Shown here: positions 1 through 8,865 of the stretch, piece by piece
How the letters are laid out: every line of letters begins with the position of its first letter
Position numbering within the stretch: the first letter of the stretch is position 1
From: MKUN01 sp964481425
GTDB lineage: Bacteria; Bacteroidota; Bacteroidia; Chitinophagales; Chitinophagaceae
Assembly (NCBI GenBank): GCA_964481425.1
Contig: CAYZTM010000009.1
Coordinates: 47,873-111,872 of the forward strand
Direction: 5' to 3'
DNA: 64,000 bases
Notes under the pieces: generated by a model
Databases searched by the model: none
The model's input: the letters and a program-made list of their open reading frames with translations, nothing else
What the model was told of the DNA's origin: nothing
Translations under genes and position numbers: made by a program

Positions 1-305
1 ACGGGGTAATGTATGAAAGCAAAGCAAAGTGCAAGACCTATAACAGCCGCCAGCGACCGGTATGCGAAACGCCGGTTCACCTGGTAGCCCCCCATGATAA
101 GCAGGGGGATATTAGCGAGCACTAATGTATAAGAAAGGTTGAAGTGTGCCAGTTCATGTATCAGCAGGGATATGCCTGTAACACCTCCGTCAAGAAAATT
201 ATTGGGTACGAGAAAACTTTTAAGCGCGAAACCGCTGGAGAGAATGCCTAAAATTGTAAAGATGATGTCCTGTAATGCTCCGGGGATATTTATCTTACTT
301 TTCAT
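1..305 (-). CDS. YitT family membrane protein (3' end cut by window)
   Basis: The first 101 codons of a YitT/DUF161-type integral membrane protein. The ATG is at 303-305 on the minus strand and the gene runs off the left edge. The segment LKSFLVPNNFLDGGVTGIS is the family's conserved N-terminal signature, and hydrophobic helices precede and follow it. YitT proteins are small membrane proteins of largely unknown transport role. The start is one base from the stop of the HD protein upstream, so the two are probably cotranscribed. The C-terminal DUF2179 domain cannot be seen. Confidence 0.85.
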   Translation of the reverse strand, partial: MKSKINIPGALQDIIFTILGILSSGFALKSFLVPNNFLDGGVTGISLLIHELAHFNLSYTLVLANIPLLIMGGYQVNRRFAYRSLAAVIGLALCFAFIHYP

Positions 306-306
306 G

Positions 307-897
307 TCACGGTGCCTGGAGCTTCGACCTTACCAGTTCAAGGTTTTGCTCTTTTTTTGCTTTCCTGAGCTTTTGCGCAGTGGCGGTAAAATAGTGATGT
401 TTTTCCATAAAATCTATCTGCAGCCGGTTCCACTTATCTTCATCCATGAAGCTGTACACATTCAGCTCTGCATAGAGTGTATCGCCTATCTTGAAAAAAT
501 CATCACGGCCCAGGTAATCCAGGTCAGCATCGCATATTATCTCTTCCAGTAAATTATGTGGTGTTTGCGGGATCTTGGTAGCCATTATCATCCCGCTTAT
601 TTTCTTTATCTGCTCTTCTGAATAACCATAGCTCGGTAAAAATTCAGCAGCTATATCGCATGAAATACGCTCATGTTCTTTTTGTTGTATCAGGAATCCG
701 GAATCATGAAAAAGTGCCGCGGTAAGCAAAAGCTTTTTATCCTCACCTTTTATGCGTTCAGCATCAGCCAGCATATCGGCAGCCTGGTAAACATCCTTGA
801 TATGCGCGATGCTATGATACGATAAGTACTCAGGAAGTCCCTTCCTGAGTTTTTTCATAATAAAATCACTTGCTGCTTTAAATTGCATCCGGGGCAA
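307..897 (-). CDS. HD-domain metal-dependent phosphohydrolase
   Basis: A 196-residue cytoplasmic protein with an HD domain over most of its length. The HD doublet is H64-D65 in LFHDSGF. An upstream histidine pair in YHSIAHI and a late aspartate in CDADLDYLG complete the likely metal site. HD proteins of this size hydrolyse nucleotides or other phosphoesters, but the substrate cannot be read from sequence. The ATG at 897 is used; the Met at codon 4 is an alternative. The stop nearly touches the yitT-like start, suggesting an operon. Confidence 0.85.
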   Translation of the reverse strand: MPRMQFKAASDFIMKKLRKGLPEYLSYHSIAHIKDVYQAADMLADAERIKGEDKKLLLTAALFHDSGFLIQQKEHERISCDIAAEFLPSYGYSEEQIKKISGMIMATKIPQTPHNLLEEIICDADLDYLGRDDFFKIGDTLYAELNVYSFMDEDKWNRLQIDFMEKHHYFTATAQKLRKAKKEQNLELVRSKLQAP

Positions 898-966
898 ATT
901 AAGTAAACGATAGAAAATATTACATAAAATTAATCCATAGGAATAAAAAATGCAACGTTACGCCCT

Positions 967-1962
967 TTATATTATCATAAGGCTGCATCCCCTGAGCATA
1001 GCCCTGTCCATTCGCCCCAATACTTCAAATTTACCATTATCTGCGATATTACCAAGGTCTTCTGTAGCGATAAAGGCGCAGGAATGTACATTAGCAAGGT
1101 CTATAATATTAATGCCACCACTCCCATAAGTGTTCACATCCAGGGGGTCATTGATATCCCTTATAAGCACTTTCATAGTATCTATAGGCTCAAAAAGACC
1201 ATTCTCACGTGCATAAGCCTGTGACAGCAATTCCGTCATACCATACTCTGAATGAATATTTACCAGGCCCAGGCCCTTCTTCAGCCTCTCATGCACCTCG
1301 GCGCGGGTAAGTTCTTCCCTGCGTCCTTTCATACCGCCGGTCTCCATCACGATAGTATGTTGTAGACGTTGGGGATATTTTTCAGCAAAGTCGAGCAAAG
1401 CAAATGTGACCCCCAAGAGTAATACTGCTTGCCCTTTATCCTCAAGCTCCTGCAGCATGTCCGAAAGTTTATCCTGCTCGTTCAGATAAAAACCGCTCTC
1501 AGGCTGTCCGCTTTCCTGCATAAGCACAGAGGCCATATGCACGAGCGAGGAATTACCACGCTCCAGGTAGGAGGGCAAGAGTGCGAGTACCACATATTGC
1601 TGCGGCTCACCATAAAATTTACGGAAGCCCTGTAATAGTGCTTCCCGGTACAGAGCTGCATCATGCACATAATGTTTGGAAGTATCGGCCCCTGTGGTGC
1701 CGCTACTCTCAAAGGTCAGCGCAGCATCCTGCCATTGCCCACTAGCCACTCTATGCGTTTTAAAAAAAGAAATAGGCAGGAAAGGGATATTTTCTATGGA
1801 ATCAACAGTATCCGGCACTACATGCAAGGCATCGGTGAAGGCCCTGTAAAGTTCATTATTATGATACTGGTACCGAAACAGGTCGAGGGCAATATTATCA
1901 AATCCTGCAGCGTTAATATTATGCAGTAAATTACTATTTATTGGCTCTTTAATCTGACCCAC
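967..1962 (-). CDS. LuxE/PaaK-like acyl-protein synthetase
   Basis: A protein of about 331 residues related to LuxE acyl-protein synthetases and other ANL adenylating enzymes. LTFESSGTTGADTSKHY is the adenylate-forming P-loop-like motif, and VNIHSEYGMTELLSQAY matches the YGxTE region that contacts the adenylate. LuxE-type enzymes activate fatty acids as acyl-AMP; the substrate here is unknown. The frame stays open to 2145, but a longer product would overlap the divergent lipoprotein gene. I therefore prefer the GTG at 1960-1962, which leaves about 20 bp between the divergent starts. Confidence 0.75.
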   Translation of the reverse strand: MGQIKEPINSNLLHNINAAGFDNIALDLFRYQYHNNELYRAFTDALHVVPDTVDSIENIPFLPISFFKTHRVASGQWQDAALTFESSGTTGADTSKHYVHDAALYREALLQGFRKFYGEPQQYVVLALLPSYLERGNSSLVHMASVLMQESGQPESGFYLNEQDKLSDMLQELEDKGQAVLLLGVTFALLDFAEKYPQRLQHTIVMETGGMKGRREELTRAEVHERLKKGLGLVNIHSEYGMTELLSQAYARENGLFEPIDTMKVLIRDINDPLDVNTYGSGGINIIDLANVHSCAFIATEDLGNIADNGKFEVLGRMDRAMLRGCSLMII

Positions 1963-1981
1963 TTTCGTTAACTTTGGTAAT

Positions 1982-2452
1982 ATGAAACGCTGTACTTTCC
2001 TGTTCCTGGCCTTACTTGCTGCCTTCAGTTCATGCAAGAATAATAATAACATGTCCAACATACCGTCCATTTCACTGATCAGTATGACCCCGGACAGCAT
2101 AAAGCAAGGTGCAAGCGAAGATACTGTATATATCAAATTCGGCATTCAGGATGGCGATGCCGACCTGGGGCATGACGTTTCCTCGACCGATAAGGACATC
2201 TATATCAGGGATAACCATACCGATAGCTTCACTGGTTATAACTTCCCGGAGATAGCGCAAGGCATCCTCGACCCCTCCAAAGGCATCACGGGTGCCTGCA
2301 CCTTCAAGATGCTGGGGGCGCTCATCTATGTAAGGCAGGATTCCATACATCTCCTGAACGGCGATACCGTTAGCTATGAGCTATACATCAAAGACAAAGC
2401 GGGTAATAACAGTAACCACATTACAACTCCCAATTTGTACATCAGGCCTTAA
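1982..2452 (+). CDS. Hypothetical lipoprotein
   Basis: A 156-residue lipoprotein. The signal peptide MKRCTFLFLALLAAFSSC ends in a lipobox whose cysteine would be acylated, followed by an Asn-rich linker. The rest resembles a beta-sandwich: IKFGIQDGDADLG and VSYELYIKDKAGN look like strands of a carbohydrate-binding or cadherin-like fold. I do not recognise a named family. It is divergent from the LuxE-like gene, and its last 11 bp overlap the end of the convergent REC-PAS gene. Confidence 0.75.
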   Translation: MKRCTFLFLALLAAFSSCKNNNNMSNIPSISLISMTPDSIKQGASEDTVYIKFGIQDGDADLGHDVSSTDKDIYIRDNHTDSFTGYNFPEIAQGILDPSKGITGACTFKMLGALIYVRQDSIHLLNGDTVSYELYIKDKAGNNSNHITTPNLYIRP

Positions 2453-4232
2453 TGCCATTCACTGCTCCCTGCTCCGGGTTGGGCAGGTCAGCATTTTGCG
2501 TTTTTTCCACTACCTCGCGGATAATATTATCAAGGCCTGTAGAGGCAAACTTGATGCCTTCCAGTATCTCCTGGTTCATCGGGTCAGCAGGGTCTGTATA
2601 ATTAAATAACTGGGCCAATCCTAATATACTGGCCACCGGCCCGCGTACCTTGTGCGATTGCAGCCAGGCTATCTCTTTCAGCACTTCGTTCTGCGCTTCT
2701 ATCTTCAGCATTTTCTTTTTCTCATCGGTTATATCGCGCAGGTACACCGTAAGCCCCACCCTGGCGGGTTGTACATTTATAAAGAGCCATTTCTCGAACT
2801 CCGGATAATATTCCTCGAAAGACACCGCCTCACCCATGACCATGGCCTTCTGCTGCGCCTTATAAAATTCCTTATCCTCGAAGCCGGGGAACACATCCCA
2901 AAGGTCATGACCGATGATCTCGCCACGCTTCATGTCCAGTATCCGTTCAAACTCCTTATTGATATAGGTCAGGTGCCAATCGGCATCTACCGCATAGAAC
3001 CCCTCTGCTATACTCTCCAATATGGCCGACATCTCTTTTACATTATCGCGCAGTTTATTTTCCACAGCCCTTAGTTGAGTAACGTCCAGCGTGATACCTG
3101 TTATCACCCTGTCGCCGCTCCTTTTATCCTTCTTCATTACCGCGCGGGTAACCAGCGTTTTCAGCGAGCCATCCCTATGGTAGATGCGATACTCCATCGA
3201 TATTTTACTTACCACCGGCAACAAGCTAAGCGTCTCAGCCACTTTTTTCCGGTCATCGGGATGGACGATATTGGTCAGTATATTCTTGTCATTGATGATC
3301 TCTCCCGGCGTATAGCCATATACCTGGAAACAGGCATCGTTGATGTAAAGCACACTAAAATCTGCCGCTTCACAAGACCAGATCACCTCCTCTGTAGCCG
3401 ACAGCACACTATCGAACTGTTCATTTTGTTGCCTGATGACCTCATTAAGTTCTTCATTCTTTTGCTCCATCAACACTTTATTGTTGATGTCGAAAGCAAG
3501 CATTACCCCTGCCTTCCGGCCTTCAAAACTGGTATTGTGTATATATACCTGAGCATAAAAGCGCTGGCCATCTTTTTTTATCAACCGCCGCCTGCCGCTA
3601 TTATAAAAGCTGTTAATTGCCGGGAGCTTTACGGTCTCCATCTGTGTATAAGCATCATCAGGGGCTCTTATACCCGATATATCCATCTTCAGGAACTCCT
3701 CCCGTGTATAGCCATATGTATCCATTGCCGCAGCATTAACGGCAAGGAATTTCAAGGTAGCGCTATCATATATGAACATGGGGATCGGGCTGTCCTCGAA
3801 CAGCTTCAGGTAGTCGGTACGCGCATTATCGAGTGTATTATAGAAATGCTTGCGGGCAATGGCACATTGCAGGCTGTCCTGTAACGCTCGGCTATCATAC
3901 ACACCCTTAACAAGATAATCTTCGGCGCCTTCCTGCAGCAGGCCAAGTGCAGTTTTAACATTGCGGGCACGTGTCAGTAGAATGACGGGCACCCGAATGA
4001 ATATCTTTTGCAACTGCCTGAAAGTACTTACCGGGCTGGGCTCTATAAGAGAAAGATTAATGAATATAACCTCGAGCATTTCGTCCGGTACGGACAAAAT
4101 ATCACTTATAGAATTAAACTTCAGGATCTCATTTCCCGAGTAGCCAATGTCCAGTAACTGCTGACTCAGGAGGCCAAAATCATCATTGTTATCTTCTACT
4201 ATTAATATCTTTTTCCTTGGCTTGTTGAGCAT
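2442..4232 (-). CDS. Receiver-PAS-PAS-PAS protein with HisKA-like tail, no ATPase domain
   Basis: A 596-residue cytoplasmic signalling protein. Residues 1-125 form a receiver domain with the acidic pocket (ED at 13-14) and the conserved Thr and Lys. The phosphoacceptor position in VIFINLSL is Asn59 instead of Asp. Three PAS domains follow at roughly 135-255, 270-385 and 395-505, the first two with PAC-type ends. The C-terminus carries WLQSHKVRGPVASILGL, a HisKA-like helix with His527, but the protein ends about 70 residues later with no HATPase domain. It may be a ligand-sensing partner that works with other kinases. Confidence 0.85.
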   Translation of the reverse strand: MLNKPRKKILIVEDNNDDFGLLSQQLLDIGYSGNEILKFNSISDILSVPDEMLEVIFINLSLIEPSPVSTFRQLQKIFIRVPVILLTRARNVKTALGLLQEGAEDYLVKGVYDSRALQDSLQCAIARKHFYNTLDNARTDYLKLFEDSPIPMFIYDSATLKFLAVNAAAMDTYGYTREEFLKMDISGIRAPDDAYTQMETVKLPAINSFYNSGRRRLIKKDGQRFYAQVYIHNTSFEGRKAGVMLAFDINNKVLMEQKNEELNEVIRQQNEQFDSVLSATEEVIWSCEAADFSVLYINDACFQVYGYTPGEIINDKNILTNIVHPDDRKKVAETLSLLPVVSKISMEYRIYHRDGSLKTLVTRAVMKKDKRSGDRVITGITLDVTQLRAVENKLRDNVKEMSAILESIAEGFYAVDADWHLTYINKEFERILDMKRGEIIGHDLWDVFPGFEDKEFYKAQQKAMVMGEAVSFEEYYPEFEKWLFINVQPARVGLTVYLRDITDEKKKMLKIEAQNEVLKEIAWLQSHKVRGPVASILGLAQLFNYTDPADPMNQEILEGIKFASTGLDNIIREVVEKTQNADLPNPEQGAVNGIKA

Positions 4233-4449
4233 ATTGAGTCATTACCTCTCCCTCCCTCAAAATGCAACGTGATAGATGTGGGCTCAAAGTTAAATAAAAG
4301 TTAAAAGCCAGTTAGTTATAAAGCCAGCTTAACCAAGCTTTAACTATAAGCAGCTCCCACAGTACCTGATCGGAACATTTTATCCCGAAATAAGTGAAAC
4401 GGCTTGAAGTCATAAGATTAAGTCACATTTATTTTTATAATACTATGGC

Positions 4450-4480
4450 TTGTCTATGAATTATTTTGATTATACCTTTG
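4450..4480 (+). promoter_or_regulatory. Candidate promoter of the exopolysaccharide operon
   Basis: TTG at 4450-4452 is followed by a 20-bp spacer and TACCTTTG at 4473-4480, an exact match to the Bacteroidota -33/-7 pattern (TTG, 19-21 bp, TAnnTTTG). Transcription would start near 4486, leaving a leader of about 180 nt before the Wzc gene. The rest of 4233-4667 holds no gene I can support. Confidence 0.6.
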
Positions 4481-4667
4481 CACTAATTCCATTATAGAGG
4501 AAACGCAAGCCTGTATCTTAAGGCTCCCGGAATTATAAACAAAACGCTTTTATCTACCCTTAAAAATTAAACGCACCATTATGGTGTGTATTGTTGTGCG
4601 CAATAGCCCCATGCTCATTGCAGGGGAATAGTGCATAAAAAAACTGGATCATCATAAAACACCATAC

Positions 4668-7058
4668 ATGCAGGCACAGCCACGGGCACAAAGCGTTACC
4701 GGGAAACAAAATTCCAAACGTGAGGATTTTGATATAAAAAAAGTATTGGCAAAAGTATTGGGCAACTGGCTGTTGTATGCTGTGTGCCTGGTGATCGCAT
4801 TTGCATTGGCCTACCTATACCTGCGCTACAGCACACCGGTATATAAAATACATGCTTCGGTACTCATAAAAGACGATAAAAAAACCGGCGATCTCGATAA
4901 TACGGAGCTACTACAGGACCTGGGCCTTACATCCAGCGGAAAGAATGTAGACAATGAGGCCGAGATATTCAAAAGCCGTACCCTGATGCTGGATGTGGTA
5001 AAAGACCTGCAGCTAAATGTGGGCTACTTCGTTACCGGGAATGTAAAGACAGATGAATCTTTCCACAATCGCCCTTTCAACATGCGCTTCATCCCCTTAT
5101 TTGAAGACTCCATTAAAAACAAATCATACAAATACCAGGTCAAACTCTCAGGTACCACCGGCTTCGAGATAAGCAATGAGCAGATAGATAAAAAAGGTCA
5201 TTGGGGCGACACACTTATACTGGCACCCGGGCGGGTAATAATGGAACGCACTTATTTTCCGTTCCTTAAAGGAATAGACGAATATACTGTTAGCATTACC
5301 AGCTACAAGAACGCCGTAAAAAAATACATGAGCGCTCTGAGCGTACAGATCGCCAACAAACAGGCAAGCATCATAGACCTTACACTGGATGAAAAGACCC
5401 CTGAGAAGGGAGAAGCGATAGTTAATAAACTGATAAAAGTGTATATGCAGGCCAGTGTGGACGACAAGAACCAGATAGCCGATAGTACCATAGGCTTCAT
5501 TGACGCCAGGTTACAACTGGTGGGCCAGGAGCTTACCGATATAGAAAAAGAGATACAAAACTTCAAACAGGCTAACACATTTACCGACCTCTCCGAACAA
5601 TCAAAAGTATTGCTGAACAGCAACGAAGATGTATTCAACGAATTATCGAAACAGGAAGTGCAGCTCAATATCATTTCATCGCTGGAGCAGTACCTGAAAG
5701 ACAACGGGAACAGTCGCAGGATAGTACCCGCTTCCCTTACCATTCAGAATGACATATTGAACACTCTTATTGACAAATACAATACCCTGCAACTGGAAAG
5801 GCAACGTATGCTGGTGAGTAATACCGAGGATAATCCGGTAGTGAAGAATTTCGACCAGCAATTAGACAATATTAAGGCCGACCTGATGGAAAGCATGGCC
5901 TCCGTAAAGCGCAGCATGGAGGTAAGCGTTTCTTCCATGCGTCAGCAGGCCGGTGCCGTGAACGATAAACTGCGCCAGTTACCTCCTAAAGAGCGTATTT
6001 ATCTTGAGTATTCACGTCAGCAGAATATTAAGCAAGAGCTATACCTCTTCCTGCTTAAAAAACGTGAAGAAACCGCCATTTCCAAATCATCTACACTTGC
6101 CAATGCACGCATCATAGATGCCGGAGCGGCTGATGAGGACCCCTTCAAGCCCAAAAAGTCCTCTGTCTTGATGGTGTCTTTGCTGTTGGGCCTGCTGGTA
6201 CCATCAGCCTTTCTTTACCTGAAAGAGATATTAAGCCATAAGATCACCAGCAAAACAGACATTACCAGCGCTACCAGCCTGCCTATAATAGCCGAGATCG
6301 GCCATTTTGATGGCGACAACTCCGTAGCTGTGAGCATGAACTCTACCTCACCATTATCGGAACAGTTCAGGGCACTGCGTACTAACCTGCAGTTTACCAT
6401 GACAGCAGAAAATGGCAAGACGGTACTCCTTACATCCAGCATGAGTGGAGAGGGTAAATCCTTCGTGGCCATCAATCTCGCCATAACCCTGGCTTTATCC
6501 GGTAAGAAAGTGGTATTGATGGAGCTGGATCTGCGAAAGCCGAAAATATCCAAACACCTTGGCCTCGACAACCGTTATGGATTCAGCAACTTCATCATCA
6601 AGCAGGCGGAGTACAGCCAGGTATTGCTGCCATCCGGGCTGGAGGATAGTATGTATGTGATACCATCCGGCCCTATACCCCCTAACCCTGCTGAACTATT
6701 GATGATGCCGCGTGTGGAGCAATTATTCACACAACTGAAAAAGGATTTTGACTATATCATTATAGATAGTGCACCTGTCGGCCTTGTGACCGACGCGCAG
6801 TTATTGGCAAAATATGCCGATACATCGCTTTATGTGATACGCCAGGGCTATACCCTGAAACCCCAGTTACAAATACCGGAAAGCATAGCTAATGAAGATA
6901 AGATGCAGCACCTGCACCTTGTAGTGAATGATGTGAAGCTGAACTACGGTTATGGTTACGGATACGGTTATGGATACGGTTATGGATATGGGTATGGCGG
7001 CTACGGCAATGAAGAAAAGAAAACCAGCAGGTGGAAAAGGATTTTCTTTAAGAAATAA
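4668..7058 (+). CDS. wzc: Wzc-type polysaccharide copolymerase / tyrosine autokinase
   Basis: A 796-residue inner-membrane protein that controls polysaccharide chain length and export. A Wzz domain starts after a cytoplasmic tail; TM1 is near residues 31-52 and TM2 near 503-524, with a long coiled-coil periplasmic part between. The cytoplasmic BY-kinase has Walker A GEGKS at 594-598, Walker A' VVLMELDLRKP and Walker B YIIIDSAP with Asp700. The C-terminus is a Tyr-Gly tract (residues 760-780, ten tyrosines) followed by a basic end; such tyrosine clusters are autophosphorylated in BY-kinases. It is the first gene of the exopolysaccharide operon, a common place for it. Confidence 0.93.
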   Translation: MQAQPRAQSVTGKQNSKREDFDIKKVLAKVLGNWLLYAVCLVIAFALAYLYLRYSTPVYKIHASVLIKDDKKTGDLDNTELLQDLGLTSSGKNVDNEAEIFKSRTLMLDVVKDLQLNVGYFVTGNVKTDESFHNRPFNMRFIPLFEDSIKNKSYKYQVKLSGTTGFEISNEQIDKKGHWGDTLILAPGRVIMERTYFPFLKGIDEYTVSITSYKNAVKKYMSALSVQIANKQASIIDLTLDEKTPEKGEAIVNKLIKVYMQASVDDKNQIADSTIGFIDARLQLVGQELTDIEKEIQNFKQANTFTDLSEQSKVLLNSNEDVFNELSKQEVQLNIISSLEQYLKDNGNSRRIVPASLTIQNDILNTLIDKYNTLQLERQRMLVSNTEDNPVVKNFDQQLDNIKADLMESMASVKRSMEVSVSSMRQQAGAVNDKLRQLPPKERIYLEYSRQQNIKQELYLFLLKKREETAISKSSTLANARIIDAGAADEDPFKPKKSSVLMVSLLLGLLVPSAFLYLKEILSHKITSKTDITSATSLPIIAEIGHFDGDNSVAVSMNSTSPLSEQFRALRTNLQFTMTAENGKTVLLTSSMSGEGKSFVAINLAITLALSGKKVVLMELDLRKPKISKHLGLDNRYGFSNFIIKQAEYSQVLLPSGLEDSMYVIPSGPIPPNPAELLMMPRVEQLFTQLKKDFDYIIIDSAPVGLVTDAQLLAKYADTSLYVIRQGYTLKPQLQIPESIANEDKMQHLHLVVNDVKLNYGYGYGYGYGYGYGYGYGGYGNEEKKTSRWKRIFFKK

Positions 7059-7069
7059 GGACCATTGTT

Positions 7070-7087
7070 TTTTATACCGGTATAAAA
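7070..7087. promoter_or_regulatory. Perfect 18-bp palindrome between wzc and wzx
   Basis: TTTTATACCGGTATAAAA is a perfect inverted repeat with no spacer, lying 12 bp after the wzc stop and 25 bp before the wzx GTG. It could be an operator for a dimeric regulator or a weak internal promoter or terminator element. No function is assigned. Confidence 0.4.
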
Positions 7088-7112
7088 TTGTTGTGCATCG
7101 TAAAATCAGGAA

Positions 7113-8384
7113 GTGAGTAAACACAGGTCATTAAAAACAAATTTTCTCTTCGCGCTGGCGGGCAATATGGTCTACATGGTTTGCCAATACTTTATCCTTA
7201 TGCTTTTCACAAAGAATTACAGCAGCGGGATAGTGGGGGGATACCTTTTTTCCATAGCATTTGTAGCGCCCATAGTTATATCGGCCGATATGCAGTTGCG
7301 CAGTTTCTACGTTACAGAGAAATCCGCATCCCTGGGCTTTCATGAGTACCAGGGTTTTCGCATCATGTCCAATTCCCTGGCCCTCGTTGTCGTTGCCATC
7401 ATGGGGTATATACTTCAACAGCAGTTGTTCCTTACGATAATGCTTATCGGGGGCATAAAAATAATAGAGAACCAGGTGGATATGTACTATGCCTCTGTGC
7501 AGCGCATCGAACGCATGGACTACATTGCAGTCTCCAAGATGGTGCGTGGCCTTACCACACTTACTATGGTATTTATCTGTATTAAGGCAGGCTTCACCGT
7601 TGATACTATCTTACTCCTCTGGCTATCTTTATGGATCACCTTCCTGGTATTCGACGCCAACCTCTCCCTGAAGATCAGCCACCTGGCGAAGCGTACCGGC
7701 AAGTTCTTCGATGTCAAATCAATGATCGCTATCTTGAAAGTATGCATACCAGCGCTTATACTCCTGGTCGTTTTCCAGTACTACTCTAATTTCCCTAACT
7801 ATGTAGTTAAAGGCAAACTCGGGCTTTCTGCATTGGCCATATTCGGTTCCATAATCTATTTCCGCTCCATAGGGGCACAGGTTATTAACCCAATGGGCGC
7901 GGTCATTGCACCCCGGCTATCAGACTATTGGCGTACTGAACGCTATGCCGATTTCAACCACCTGCTTGGTCGTACCACTTTTCTTGCTTTTTTATTGGGG
8001 CTTGCCGGCATACTGGTGGCGCTGCCGTTTGGTAAGCAGATACTGCAACTGGTATATACCAAAGAATATGCGCAACACAGTATGCTGCTGGTACTCGTCA
8101 TGGTATATTGCATGGCCACCTACCTGTATGTGTTCCTGGGTACAGCACTTACCTGCCTGCGGGTGCATTGGATCAAAGTCCCGATACACATCATTGCCTT
8201 CGCGGTATTGGCAGCGCTTACCTATTGGCAATACGCCTCGCTTACACTGACGAAGATCGTCATCAATATGATCATTGCGGAATCATTGACATTCCTGTTA
8301 TATACACTTTCATTTATCGTATTGTACAACAAAATAAAGGACAATGGGTTTGCTGCAAAGGGCATATTTAAAAATATTGGCTAG
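7113..8384 (+). CDS. wzx: Wzx-like polysaccharide flippase
   Basis: A 423-residue, very hydrophobic protein with about 12 predicted membrane helices, consistent with an MVF/PST-superfamily flippase that moves lipid-linked repeat units across the inner membrane. The GTG at 7113 is chosen because it directly precedes the basic tail before TM1; no ATG lies nearby in frame. It sits between the chain-length regulator and the polymerase candidate, the usual Wzx position. The family is divergent, so the call rests on topology and context. Confidence 0.8.
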   Translation: MSKHRSLKTNFLFALAGNMVYMVCQYFILMLFTKNYSSGIVGGYLFSIAFVAPIVISADMQLRSFYVTEKSASLGFHEYQGFRIMSNSLALVVVAIMGYILQQQLFLTIMLIGGIKIIENQVDMYYASVQRIERMDYIAVSKMVRGLTTLTMVFICIKAGFTVDTILLLWLSLWITFLVFDANLSLKISHLAKRTGKFFDVKSMIAILKVCIPALILLVVFQYYSNFPNYVVKGKLGLSALAIFGSIIYFRSIGAQVINPMGAVIAPRLSDYWRTERYADFNHLLGRTTFLAFLLGLAGILVALPFGKQILQLVYTKEYAQHSMLLVLVMVYCMATYLYVFLGTALTCLRVHWIKVPIHIIAFAVLAALTYWQYASLTLTKIVINMIIAESLTFLLYTLSFIVLYNKIKDNGFAAKGIFKNIG

Positions 8385-8865
8385 GGTCTCTCCTCGTACC
8401 TTTTACAAAAAGGTAGGCGTGCATGTCGGCAAGGGCACGCGCATCATGGGTTCGCTGTATAGGATATTCAGCGAAGAGGCCTATCTCATCAGCATAGGTG
8501 AAGATTGCCTCCTATCCAGCGAAGTGACCTTACTGACCCACGACGGATCGGTAGATGTGATCAGGAATGAATTTCCCCGGGCCGACAGGATAAAACCTGT
8601 CACCATTGGTAACAACGTTTTTATCGGGTATCGTACCATTGTGATGCCGGGAGTGACCATTGGCAGCAATGTGGTGATAGGAGCAGGATCAGTAGTGAAT
8701 AAAGATGTACCCTCAAATACGGTATATGCCGGGGTACCTGCAAAGTTTATTAAGACAATTGAGGAATATAAAGAATCGATAATACCGCAACTGACCGAGT
8801 TAAAACATCTCAGTTATAAAGAAAAAAGAGAAGCCCTGCTGAAACATTTCGGAAAGCAGAATTGA
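8344..8865 (+). CDS. Hexapeptide-repeat O-acetyltransferase
   Basis: A 173-residue left-handed beta-helix acyltransferase of the maltose/galactoside acetyltransferase class. Hexapeptide turns run through IGNNVFIGYRTIVMPGVTIG and IGAGSVVNKDVPSNTVYAGV. His in LLTHDGS is the probable catalytic base. It likely acetylates a sugar of the repeat unit, using acetyl-CoA in the cytoplasm. The ATG overlaps the last 41 bp of wzx, and its stop overlaps the polymerase start (TGATG), indicating translational coupling. Confidence 0.87.
   Translation: MGLLQRAYLKILARVSPRTFYKKVGVHVGKGTRIMGSLYRIFSEEAYLISIGEDCLLSSEVTLLTHDGSVDVIRNEFPRADRIKPVTIGNNVFIGYRTIVMPGVTIGSNVVIGAGSVVNKDVPSNTVYAGVPAKFIKTIEEYKESIIPQLTELKHLSYKEKREALLKHFGKQN

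Noticed and set aside
139..552. Plus-strand open frame of 137 codons
   Set aside because: It runs antisense to the YitT and HD genes, both of which have clear family motifs. It has no signal or domain of its own.
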